Assembly (NCBI GenBank): GCA_016703535.1
Contig: JADJBV010000001.1
Span: 806,001-870,000 of the forward strand
Direction of reading: 5' to 3'
DNA: 64,000 nucleotides
Source of the DNA: Deltaproteobacteria bacterium
GTDB lineage: Bacteria; Myxococcota; Kuafuiibacteriia; Kuafuiibacteriales; Kuafuiibacteriaceae
The stretch's first letter is position 1, and every line of letters starts with the position of its first letter. Both the position numbers and the translations under genes were made by a program. This document shows, in pieces, positions 50,708 to 58,398 of this stretch. The notes beneath the pieces were generated by a model. The model did not search any database and was not told the DNA's origin. It saw only the letters and a program-made list of their open reading frames with translations.

Positions 50708-51607
50708 GTGCGCCGCCTCTTGGCCCTGGGCTTGATCTCGATCGTCGCCTGCTCCGGGAAGTTGGACTTGCGGGCCTTTCGTCACGAAGCGGAGCAGACC
50801 TACGCCGAGGTGAGCCCGGGCTGGACCATCTTCCGACGGGAACCCACGTCGACCATCTTCGTGCGCGGCGATCAGCTCGATCGCCTGGACATCGAGGCCC
50901 TCTTCGCCGACTACCAAAAAAGTGGCCTCTCGGGCTCGGACTTCTTCGCCCGTTGGACCGACGAAAAGAAGGCTCAAGCCGACGCCCGTCGCCGAACCTT
51001 GGAGCAGTCGGAGCAGTCGGTGGTGCCCATCCTCAAGAGCGGCGCGTGGATGCGGGTGCAGGATCTCGGCGCCATCGGCCCCAAACATCTGCAGAACAAG
51101 ATCCGACCCTGGCGACAACAGGTGGCGCCTGATCTTTTTGTGGTGCTCGGGGTGCCCGAAGAAAAGTTGGGCTTTCGCTTCGCCTCCTTGGAGGAGGTCA
51201 GCCAGAGCAAGGGCAAAGAGCAGGAGTGGCTGGACCGGGCGGTGGCCAACCTCGATCGGCAGATCGGCACCTCCACCGGGACCGAGATGAAAAACGGCGA
51301 ACGGCTGACGGTGATCGATCTCGACAACAAGGACGGGATCTCCGGCCTGGTGCTGAGCCCGGCCTTTCGCGCCCGGATGTTCCAGAAGTTTGGCCTAGAG
51401 GAGTTGGGCGCGGCGGTCCCGCTCCGCAACGTGCTGGTGTTGTTCGATCCCACCGACCCGGTCTACAAAAAGCCGGTGCGGGCCCGGGCTCACCAGCTCT
51501 ACGACAGCCAAAATCACCCGGCGTTTCGGGGCCTGCTCAAGCTCGACAAAAGTGGGGTGTCGATCTTGGAGCCGGCCAAGCCCGAGCCGGCCGCCAAGGT
51601 CGAGTAG
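50708..51607 (+). CDS. Lipoprotein similar to DUF1444 (YtpQ) proteins
   Basis: 299 residues from GTG 50708. VRRLLALGLISIVAC is a lipoprotein signal. The body is like DUF1444: EVSPGWTIFRREPTSTIFVR, SVVPILKSGAWMRVQDL, APDLFVVLGVPEEKLGFRFA, then EWLDRAVANLDRQ and LDNKDGISGLVLSPAFR. DUF1444 proteins in Firmicutes are cytoplasmic and uncharacterised; a lipidated form here is unusual. A second Cys is not found. No enzyme site can be named. Confidence 0.72.
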   Translation: MRRLLALGLISIVACSGKLDLRAFRHEAEQTYAEVSPGWTIFRREPTSTIFVRGDQLDRLDIEALFADYQKSGLSGSDFFARWTDEKKAQADARRRTLEQSEQSVVPILKSGAWMRVQDLGAIGPKHLQNKIRPWRQQVAPDLFVVLGVPEEKLGFRFASLEEVSQSKGKEQEWLDRAVANLDRQIGTSTGTEMKNGERLTVIDLDNKDGISGLVLSPAFRARMFQKFGLEELGAAVPLRNVLVLFDPTDPVYKKPVRARAHQLYDSQNHPAFRGLLKLDKSGVSILEPAKPEPAAKVE

Positions 51608-51618
51608 GGAACGGGCCC

Positions 51619-52320
51619 TTAGACCGCGGTCAACTTGCGTTCGCCCGAGGCCTTGCTCGGGACCCGAAACAGATATTCGCCCGGCACCAACAAGAGGTAG
51701 CGGCGCCCCTCGGGTTGATCTTGAAATAGGAGCGGCGCACCCAAGCGGTTCTCGACCTCGGGCGGCGCGATCGTTCGGCCCCGCTCGTCGAGGGCGGTGG
51801 CGGTGATCACTTGGCCGACCTCGGACTCCAGACGCCCGCCCTTTTCGACGGCGCCCGCGACCTCGATCTGCGCTTTGCCCATGGCCCGCAGCGCGTGCAT
51901 CGAAAGGCCCGAGGTGGGCACGTAGGCCTTCCAGCCCTCGGCCTCCAGGCTCGGCACCCGATCCCGGGCCTCGACCGCCCGGCGCAGGGCCAACAGGCCG
52001 CCCGCCAAGGCCTGCCGGAGGGGGCCGTCACTTTCGGGGAGCAGGCTCTTTTCGGCGGCCTCCAGCTCGGCCAAGGTCAACTCGCCGCCGACCCGATCGC
52101 TGAAGCGCAGCGCGATGGCCACCCCCAACTCCCGCAGCGGCGAAGGGCACTTGGCCAAAAGCGGCTCGAAGTTGGCGACCTCGAAGGACAACCAATATTC
52201 GGCGTTGGCCCACATCTGCCCGAAGCCACCGGTCGCACTTTTGGCGGCGGCGAAGAGGTCCACGCCCCCGGTCAACTCCCGCATCATCGGGTGAGGCGTC
52301 CTGCTTTGGGCTTGCACCAT
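51619..52320 (-). CDS. Hypothetical protein
   Basis: 233 residues from ATG 52320; ATG 52287 or 52284 are also possible. The N-terminal half is helical (ANAEYWLSFEVANFEPLLAK, LRELGVAIALRFSDRVGGEL), and the C-terminal ~70 residues are beta-rich (LLFQDQPEGRRYLLLVPGEY). No signal peptide, membrane segment or known motif was seen. It begins 9 bp after the stop of a lipoprotein gene, so the two are one operon. Confidence 0.65.
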   Translation of the reverse strand: MVQAQSRTPHPMMRELTGGVDLFAAAKSATGGFGQMWANAEYWLSFEVANFEPLLAKCPSPLRELGVAIALRFSDRVGGELTLAELEAAEKSLLPESDGPLRQALAGGLLALRRAVEARDRVPSLEAEGWKAYVPTSGLSMHALRAMGKAQIEVAGAVEKGGRLESEVGQVITATALDERGRTIAPPEVENRLGAPLLFQDQPEGRRYLLLVPGEYLFRVPSKASGERKLTAV

Positions 52321-52329
52321 GGATGGGGC

Positions 52330-52869
52330 TCAGATTCCGGCGAGGTTCACGTCGACCTGAATGGTGATCGTCGACTTCAGCTTCACGTTTACGGCGGGCT
52401 GAGTTTTGGGCGTGATGTCGGCGCCGACGGTCATCGAGGCCGCGGTGGCGTAGGGCTTGAGTTCGACCTTGGGGATGTCGAGGTCGACGGCCGCGGCCAT
52501 CGGGAAGACCAACTTTTCGCCGATCACTTGCCGGGGCTGGCCGGGCGCCTCGACCCAGAAGGTGACCTTGTTCAGGTACACGTCGATGCGATCCAAGTTG
52601 GCGCTCCCGGTGGAGACCTCGAGCCGGATCGTCTTTACGGTGATCGAGTCGACGTCGCTGGGCGTGACGCCGTTGTTCTCGAAGCTCTTCGACTTGCTGA
52701 GGTCCAGGTTGCTGAACCCGGCGCCGAAGGCCGGTGAAAACAGGCTCTGGGTGAAGGAGGCGGCGGGGATCGTGGTCTCGTCGACGATGGTGTCTTCGAA
52801 CTGATCGATCCCGCAGGCCGAGAGGCTCAGGAAGATCCCGAGGACGGCTGGGTGAACCTGGGTGCGCAC
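52330..52869 (-). CDS. Small beta-rich lipoprotein
   Basis: 179 residues from GTG 52869, chosen because TATGAT (-10-like) lies 7 bp upstream. Two ATGs at 52881 and 52878 fall in or next to that hexamer. VRTQVHPAVLGIFLSLSAC is a lipoprotein signal with lipobox LSAC. The mature part is a strand-rich repeat-like domain (VKTIRLEVSTGSANLDRIDV, then YLNKVTFWVEAPGQ and TITIQVDVNLAGI). No motif of known function was recognised. It is the first gene of a two-gene operon and is divergent from the zinc-ribbon gene. Confidence 0.72.
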   Translation of the reverse strand: MRTQVHPAVLGIFLSLSACGIDQFEDTIVDETTIPAASFTQSLFSPAFGAGFSNLDLSKSKSFENNGVTPSDVDSITVKTIRLEVSTGSANLDRIDVYLNKVTFWVEAPGQPRQVIGEKLVFPMAAAVDLDIPKVELKPYATAASMTVGADITPKTQPAVNVKLKSTITIQVDVNLAGI

Positions 52870-52876
52870 CGGGGGC

Positions 52877-52882
52877 ATCATA
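52877..52882 (-). promoter_or_regulatory. -10 element of the beta-rich lipoprotein gene
   Basis: TATGAT on the minus strand, 7 bp before GTG 52869. No good -35 is seen, so the promoter is uncertain. Confidence 0.3.
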
Positions 52883-52911
52883 CGCAAAAACGGCGCTCCT
52901 GGGACCGGTCC

Positions 52912-54255
52912 ATGGTATCAGGGGCGGGTAAGGCCCAGGCCCGCGTGATCTTCAACTGCCCGTCATGCCAGGCCGGGCACAGCGTCCCGGTCTCGATGAT
53001 CCCCAACGGCGGGATGGAGCTGACCTGCCGGCGTTGTGGCCAGGTCTTTGCGGTCGATCTGCCCTCCCAGACCCTGGAAAGTGGCCCGACCCCCAGCCCC
53101 TTGGAGGCCACCGACGAGATGGCCCAGCCCCTGCCCGAGCGGGAGCCCGAGGCCACCACCGTCGGCATCGAAAATCCCTTCGACGAACTCTCCAAAACCG
53201 GCCAGGCCCCCTTGATGTCCCCGTCCGGCCAGGTGGTCCCGGAGCGGGTCGACGCCCCCGAGGAGTCGACCGGGACCATCCCTCAAAGCCACGTCCCCCT
53301 CGGCCCCGACGAGACTGGCATCGATCCCGAGCTCGACAACACTCAACGGGTCGACGTCGACGACGAGGCCCCCTTGGGGGCACCGACCCTCGCCGCCCCC
53401 CACCCGGCGAAGGTGGAGCGGCCCGCCAGCAACCCCGATCTCTACGATCGGGTCGAGCGCGGCGACTACGTGCCCGAAGAGCCTCAGCCCAAAGAGCCCG
53501 AGGCGCCGCCGCCCAAAGCCTGGAACGAACCCTCGGGTTCGGTGGCCGTCCAAAAGTCGAAGGGCCCGCTGCGGATCTTGGCCGACGCCCTCAACACCGC
53601 GCCGTTGCCGCTCAAGGTTGGGCTTTCGGTATTCCCGGTGGCCTTGGGGCTGACCTTGATTTTGACCTCGAGCCCCGAGGCGCCGACCCAAAGCCGGGTC
53701 GAGATCGTGGTGCCGTCCCCCGACGGTGGCGCCGAGGCGCCCGCCCCGACCCGAGTCACCATGCCGCCCCCGGGCGGCCCACCGCCGGTGATCGCGAGCT
53801 TCGAGGATCCGCCTGCGCCCGATGGCCACGCTTACGTCCAGGTCGACGACGCCCGCCTTCGGGCCAAGGCCCAGGCCAAGAGCCCCGCGGTGGCCAAGCT
53901 GGAGGTTGGGGCCTTGGTCCGGCTCCATCCCGGGACCGACGAATGGGCCTTGGTGGTGGTGGAGCCCGAGGGGCCCGCCGGCTTTTTGCCGAAACAGCTG
54001 CTCGGCCCGATCCAGCCTTTGGCCAAACTCGCCGCCCTGATGGCCTTCGAGGGTTGTGAAGTCCCGGCGGGAGCCAGCGTCGACACCTGTCTGTACGACG
54101 CCAAAGAGTCCCAAGAGCTCTGCACCGAACGTTGTGGAGGGGTCGGCAAAGCGCCGGTCCGCTGCGTCGAGGCCTGCGGCGCCGCCTTCGATCTCTGCAC
54201 CAAACGTTGCTTCGACTCCGCCAAGATGGATCGCGGCAAAAAGAAGCGCCGCTGA
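52912..54255 (+). CDS. Zinc-ribbon, membrane and SH3-like domain protein
   Basis: 447 residues from ATG 52912. The N-terminal MJ0042-type zinc ribbon is FNCPSCQAGHSVPVSMIPNG followed by CRRCGQVF, four Cys in two CxxC knuckles. A long acidic, Pro/Glu-rich linker (~55-230) follows, then a membrane helix (LKVGLSVFPVALGLTLILTS, ~240-262) and an SH3-like fold (AYVQVDDARLRAKAQAKSPA, ~305-370). The last ~75 residues are Cys-rich (EGCEVPAGASVDTCLY, CTERCGGVG). This order (zinc ribbon, linker, helix, outer domain) is typical of Myxococcota proteins of unknown function. No start signal is clear. Confidence 0.8.
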   Translation: MVSGAGKAQARVIFNCPSCQAGHSVPVSMIPNGGMELTCRRCGQVFAVDLPSQTLESGPTPSPLEATDEMAQPLPEREPEATTVGIENPFDELSKTGQAPLMSPSGQVVPERVDAPEESTGTIPQSHVPLGPDETGIDPELDNTQRVDVDDEAPLGAPTLAAPHPAKVERPASNPDLYDRVERGDYVPEEPQPKEPEAPPPKAWNEPSGSVAVQKSKGPLRILADALNTAPLPLKVGLSVFPVALGLTLILTSSPEAPTQSRVEIVVPSPDGGAEAPAPTRVTMPPPGGPPPVIASFEDPPAPDGHAYVQVDDARLRAKAQAKSPAVAKLEVGALVRLHPGTDEWALVVVEPEGPAGFLPKQLLGPIQPLAKLAALMAFEGCEVPAGASVDTCLYDAKESQELCTERCGGVGKAPVRCVEACGAAFDLCTKRCFDSAKMDRGKKKRR

Positions 54256-54279
54256 GGTCCGTGCAACTCCGTCGTTGAC

Positions 54280-54393
54280 GTGGCCGTGGCCGTGAACGGA
54301 AGCGGCGGTGGAGCCTTTTGCGAGGTTGCTTTAGCCCGGACCAGGAGGCGGGAGTTTCGCGGGTCGTTGGATCTCGGCCACGGCCACGGCCAC
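54280..54393. repeat. Perfect 15-bp inverted repeat
   Basis: GTGGCCGTGGCCGTG (54280-54294) and CACGGCCACGGCCAC (54379-54393) are perfect arms 84 bp apart, in the space between two converging genes. Each arm is itself two GTGGCC units plus GTG. It could fold as an mRNA 3' end for either gene or be a slipped repeat. Confidence 0.55.
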
Positions 54394-54434
54394 GATCACG
54401 GGTGAAGGGGGAGCGAACGTGGAGAGGGAGGGGT

Positions 54435-54453
54435 GGGGCGGAGGGACCGCCCC
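54435..54453. terminator. GC-rich hairpin between converging genes
   Basis: GGGGCGG (54435-54441) pairs with CCGCCCC (54447-54453), loop of five bases. It lies ~180 bp after the zinc-ribbon gene and ~12 bp after the stop of the minus-strand Cys-rich gene. A T-run is absent. Confidence 0.4.
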
Positions 54454-54464
54454 GGGGCCCCGAG

Positions 54465-56141
54465 TTACTGGCAGGTGGTGGGATCGACGCAGGCCCAGCA
54501 GGCGTTGATGATCGCCAGGCCGAGGCCCGGTTCACACACCGGCGGGAGGGCGCGGCAGATGATCTCACTGCCATCGTGGCAGACCACGTCCTGGCAGGTG
54601 GTCGGCTCTACGCAGGACCAGCAGCCGTTGCTCGCGCCCGGGACCGTCCCGGCGGGGCAATTGGTCGGGGCGGGCAAGGCGCAGATCGGCTCGTTGGGCT
54701 CACCACCACACACCGGGGGCGGAGGGGTCTCACCACAGGTCCGGGCGTCGACGCAGGCCCAGCAACCATTCCGAGCCGCCGCCACTTCACCCGGCCCGCA
54801 GACCGGCTGGATGGCGTCACACAAGGTCGGCTGCCCGTCGTCGCAGCTCGGGTACACGCAGATTCCACCCTGGGGCGGAGGCGGCGGCATGGTGCAGTCT
54901 TCTCCTTCGCAGGGGGCCCGGAGGCCCGTGTCACCGAAGGCGCAGTAGCCGTTGGGGCAGTCGCCGTCCCAGCTGCACTCGCCGGTCGGACCCCGAGGCG
55001 TGCAGCCTACGAAGACCAACACCGGATCGCAGGGGTAACAAACCTCTTCACCGTTCGGGCCGACTTCGCAGTACGGCGTCTCGCAGCCACGGCCTTCGTA
55101 TTGGGCTTGGCACTCGGGGCTGGCGTTGCAGGTGGCCTCGTCCAGACCGTAGCAGCCCTGGGGCTCCCGAGGGATGCAGCCGGTGTAGACCGAACCCGGC
55201 TCGCAGGGATAACAAACCTCTCCGCCGTTCGGGCCGACGTCGCACTTGCGATCGCCGCTGCAGGCGAAGTCTTCGTAGGTGGCTTGGCACTCGGGGTTGG
55301 CGTGGCAGCTGGGTTCGTCCAGGCCGTAGCAGCCGGTCGGCGGCGGGTTGCAAGCGCAGGTCTCGCAGCCGTTCGGATCGATCACGTTGCCGTAGGGGCA
55401 CCAGATGTCGCAGACCGCGGGGCAGATCGGCCCCTGCTGCTGGCAACCGTAGTATTGGGTCGGACCGGGCTCGCAGCGGAAGCAGTTCGCGTCATCGGGG
55501 GGGCAGGGGGCCGTGGCGCCGTTGCCGTTCGGATCCGGGGCCTCTCCGCCGCAGCGGCTCTCGAGGTAGATCGGCTCGCAACCCGGGGTGGACACACACT
55601 GATCTTCGGGCAGGTTCTGGCAAGGATCCGCCGGGACGCAGATGCCGTACGGGGGTGGCGGCTCCGGCAGGCAATCACACGGTGGGCACAGGCTCGGGTC
55701 GGCGGCGTCGCAGGCCGCGCAAGCGCACTCCGGCGGGGCCCGGAACTCAGCGTCCCGAGCGGCACCCGAGGCGGCGTCGGCCCACAGCCAGGTACATCCT
55801 GGGTCGTTTTGACAGCTGTTCTGGTCGAGGCCCTCGCAGGGGCCGACCGTCACGCAGCCTGAAAAGGCCGGCGGCGGGCAGTCGCAGGGGACCGGGAGGC
55901 AACCTTCAGGGTCGTTCGGATCGATCTGACAGATCGCCGGGCACGCGCAGAGGTCGCCGCCGGTGTATTCGGCGCGGCAGTCGGTGCGGGCGTTGCAGCT
56001 CTGCTCGTCCAGGGACTCGCAGGCCAAGGGGTTGGGGGGAGGAGGGATGGGCTCGGTCGGGGTCGAGCCGCCGCATTCGGTGAAGCCGAGGCCGGTGATG
56101 GCGGCCATGGAGAGGGAGATGAGGGTACCGCGAGATAACAT
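54465..56141 (-). CDS. Large Cys-rich secreted protein with antistasin-like modules
   Basis: 558 residues from ATG 56141; AAGGAG lies 9 bp upstream. The N-terminus MLSRGTLISLSMAAITGLGF is a signal peptide, followed by TECGG, so lipidation is possible. The mature chain is nearly all Cys-rich modules: ACESLDEQSCNARTDC (repeated as GLDEPSCHANPECQATYE and GLDEATCNASPECQAQYE), CPYGNVIDPNGCETCAC (antistasin-like) and CWACVDARTC types near the end. It should be strongly disulfide-linked outside the cell. A sigma-54 promoter upstream suggests expression tied to starvation, development or motility, as for other sigma-54 genes in this phylum. Confidence 0.85.
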   Translation of the reverse strand: MLSRGTLISLSMAAITGLGFTECGGSTPTEPIPPPPNPLACESLDEQSCNARTDCRAEYTGGDLCACPAICQIDPNDPEGCLPVPCDCPPPAFSGCVTVGPCEGLDQNSCQNDPGCTWLWADAASGAARDAEFRAPPECACAACDAADPSLCPPCDCLPEPPPPYGICVPADPCQNLPEDQCVSTPGCEPIYLESRCGGEAPDPNGNGATAPCPPDDANCFRCEPGPTQYYGCQQQGPICPAVCDIWCPYGNVIDPNGCETCACNPPPTGCYGLDEPSCHANPECQATYEDFACSGDRKCDVGPNGGEVCYPCEPGSVYTGCIPREPQGCYGLDEATCNASPECQAQYEGRGCETPYCEVGPNGEEVCYPCDPVLVFVGCTPRGPTGECSWDGDCPNGYCAFGDTGLRAPCEGEDCTMPPPPPQGGICVYPSCDDGQPTLCDAIQPVCGPGEVAAARNGCWACVDARTCGETPPPPVCGGEPNEPICALPAPTNCPAGTVPGASNGCWSCVEPTTCQDVVCHDGSEIICRALPPVCEPGLGLAIINACWACVDPTTCQ

Positions 56142-56169
56142 GGGAGTAGGCTCCTTGCGTCGTACCCTA

Positions 56170-56186
56170 AGCAATCCCTTTGCCAG
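56170..56186 (-). promoter_or_regulatory. Sigma-54 (-24/-12) promoter
   Basis: On the minus strand, CTGGCAAAGGGATTGCT matches the -24/-12 consensus (TGGCAC-n5-TTGC) with exactly 10 bp between the GG (56184-56183) and the GC (56172-56171). The predicted start of transcription is ~18 bp before ATG 56141, and a Shine-Dalgarno fits in that leader. An enhancer-binding regulator would be needed; none is in the window. Confidence 0.75.
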
Positions 56187-56296
56187 GGCCACAGGCGCCT
56201 AAGTCCCTGAAATTAAAGGTTCATGGATCCGAAGGGGTGCCTCGGAAAGTCGAGGGTGCCAGGGGTCGCCTCAAAAATGTGGGAATAGACGGAGGG

Positions 56297-58363
56297 TCAG
56301 CGGGCGAGGACGCTCAAGACGTAGGGGCCGGCCGGGCCCTCGATCACCACTTGGTAGTCCCCGGCCGCGGCGATCGCTGGGGTCACGCCCGAAACACCTT
56401 GGGACAACAGGGCCCCACCCGGTCCGTAGATCGAAACCTGTTGGCGGCCGCTGACCTGGGCCAAGAGGGTCCCGCCGCCGCTTACCGTCAGGACGTAGCG
56501 ATCGACGTCGGTCGACGAAGACAAGGCGCCCCGGGCCACGTCCCGGACCGGCGCCAGGCGGTCGGCCGCGTTTTCGGCGTCGTTGGGCTCACTTTCGTCC
56601 GAGCCCGGCAGCGGGTGGTAGGTCAGCTGGACGTCGTAGCGGAAGTTGGGTCCCCCCTGGCCTTGGGCTCGGTTTTGGACGCCGACCACGTAGGTCTCGG
56701 GGCCCGCCAAAAACGCCAAGGCCTCGTCGCCCTGGCCCAGCTGGCCGATCGCCCCCGGCCCGTAGATCCGGAAGTAGGGCTCGAGCTCGGGCGCGCCGGT
56801 GGCCAGCACTGACAAATGGATCAGGGTCGGGGCTGAGGCGACCACCAGGTGGCGACCGACCCGCCCCCCCGGATCGAGCACGCCGCTGAAGGTGGCGCTG
56901 CTGGTGAGCACGATCGGGTCCGGTTGGATGCCGATCACCTCGGAGAAGAGACCGTAAGAGAAGAGCGGCCCCCCTCGGTAGGGCGGGTCGGCCAAGTTCC
57001 GCTCGTCGGCCACGATCAGGTGGTAGGTGCGGGACTCGGGGAGCACCGCCTCGAGATAGGGCGCGTTCCCGGAGGAGTCGGCGCCGACATACAAGGTCTC
57101 TTCGACCTCCCCCGCAGGGTCCACGGTCACCAAGGCAAAGATCGGATCGACCTGGGAGGCCGGCCGGATCAGCCCCGAGATGCCGATGACCTGCCCGGCG
57201 GCGCCGGCAAAACTGAACCAGTCTTCATCGGGTGGGCCTGCCGCGGCGTCGATCGGGGCGTCGATCCGTCCGCTGGTTTCGCCTGGGAACACCAGGATGG
57301 AGGACAGGCTCGGCAGGTCGTTGGGCTCCAGCTCCTCGTCGGTGGCCGGCTGGTCGACGGTGAGCCGAACTTCAGGGCTGGGATCGGCGCCCCACGCCAC
57401 CCCGTAGTCGACCGCAATTCGAACGGTCTCGGGGGCGTCCAGGTCCAAAATGACCCGGGCATTTTTGTAGCCGGGGGCCAGGTCGGCGTTTTCGAGGACC
57501 GTGCCATCCGCCCGCTCCACCACCAAGATCGGGTCGAGGCCGGTGTCGGTGGCGCCGTCGCCGTAGCCCGACTCCAGCTCGATGCGCGTAAAGTCGGCCG
57601 CCGCCAGGTCGATCTGGTAGAGGCCCACCCGGCCGATCGGCGACAACGCGAAGATCCGATCCACGAACGGCGCCGTCACCCCTTCGGGTTCGGCGGCGAT
57701 CACCTCGAGGGCGAGCGCGTAGCCCCATTCTGCTCCGCCGACCGGCGCGCCGTTCACCCCCCGGCGATCCGACACCGCGACCTCGTAGACGCCTGCCGAA
57801 GCCGCGTAGATCTCCCGGGCCGCCACGAACAGGCCTTCGGCCGATCGGGGGCTGGTGTAGGCGGGGCTGCTGATGACCACCAAGGGCTCGAGCAAAGATT
57901 GGGGCCGGCTGCGGGCGACTCGCACCTTGAGCAGGGTTCGGGCGGGCAACATCACCTGGTAGCGGTCGATGGCCTGTGCACCCAACGGCGCCTCGATCAC
58001 GCCTCGCACCTCTCGAATCCCGCCGATTGGCGCCAGGTTGACCGCGCCCGCTTCGGTGCTCAGGTCGTTGGGTTCGACCTCGTCTTGGGGTTCGCAGGCC
58101 CCTTGGCCCGGGGTGCCGCCGGCGCCGCCGTTGGGCGTGGACGGGCAAGTGTCACAATCATCCCCCACACCGTCACGATCCCGATCCCGTTGTTCTGGAT
58201 TATGCGCCGCGGGGCAGTTGTCGATGTCGTCGATCCACTCATCCGAGTCTTGGTCGGGCCCCAGGATCTGGGCATCGAGGACTACGCCTGCATCGCGCGG
58301 GGTTTCATCGGGGGTTGGCTCTTCACCCCCGCACGCCAAGGCGAGTCCCGCGATCAGCGGCAT
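56297..58363 (-). CDS. Lipoprotein with TSP3-like calcium repeats and PPC-type domains
   Basis: 688 residues from ATG 58363; a GTG at 58411 would overlap the divergent start and its ribosome site. MPLIAGLALAC is a short lipoprotein signal with lipobox ALAC. Residues ~35-75 are TSP3-like calcium repeats (DQDSDEWIDDIDNCPAAHNP, then RDRDRDGVGDDCDTCP). Several pre-peptidase C-terminal-like beta domains follow, each starting with an EPND motif (DEVEPNDLSTEAGA, EELEPNDLPSL, DESEPNDAENAAD). Such chains form extended surface proteins stabilised by calcium. No protease domain is present, so PPC domains here are not tied to a catalytic part. Confidence 0.85.
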   Translation of the reverse strand: MPLIAGLALACGGEEPTPDETPRDAGVVLDAQILGPDQDSDEWIDDIDNCPAAHNPEQRDRDRDGVGDDCDTCPSTPNGGAGGTPGQGACEPQDEVEPNDLSTEAGAVNLAPIGGIREVRGVIEAPLGAQAIDRYQVMLPARTLLKVRVARSRPQSLLEPLVVISSPAYTSPRSAEGLFVAAREIYAASAGVYEVAVSDRRGVNGAPVGGAEWGYALALEVIAAEPEGVTAPFVDRIFALSPIGRVGLYQIDLAAADFTRIELESGYGDGATDTGLDPILVVERADGTVLENADLAPGYKNARVILDLDAPETVRIAVDYGVAWGADPSPEVRLTVDQPATDEELEPNDLPSLSSILVFPGETSGRIDAPIDAAAGPPDEDWFSFAGAAGQVIGISGLIRPASQVDPIFALVTVDPAGEVEETLYVGADSSGNAPYLEAVLPESRTYHLIVADERNLADPPYRGGPLFSYGLFSEVIGIQPDPIVLTSSATFSGVLDPGGRVGRHLVVASAPTLIHLSVLATGAPELEPYFRIYGPGAIGQLGQGDEALAFLAGPETYVVGVQNRAQGQGGPNFRYDVQLTYHPLPGSDESEPNDAENAADRLAPVRDVARGALSSSTDVDRYVLTVSGGGTLLAQVSGRQQVSIYGPGGALLSQGVSGVTPAIAAAGDYQVVIEGPAGPYVLSVLAR

Positions 58364-58398
58364 GACGCGGTGAATCAAGCGGAGCGAGGGAGCAACGA

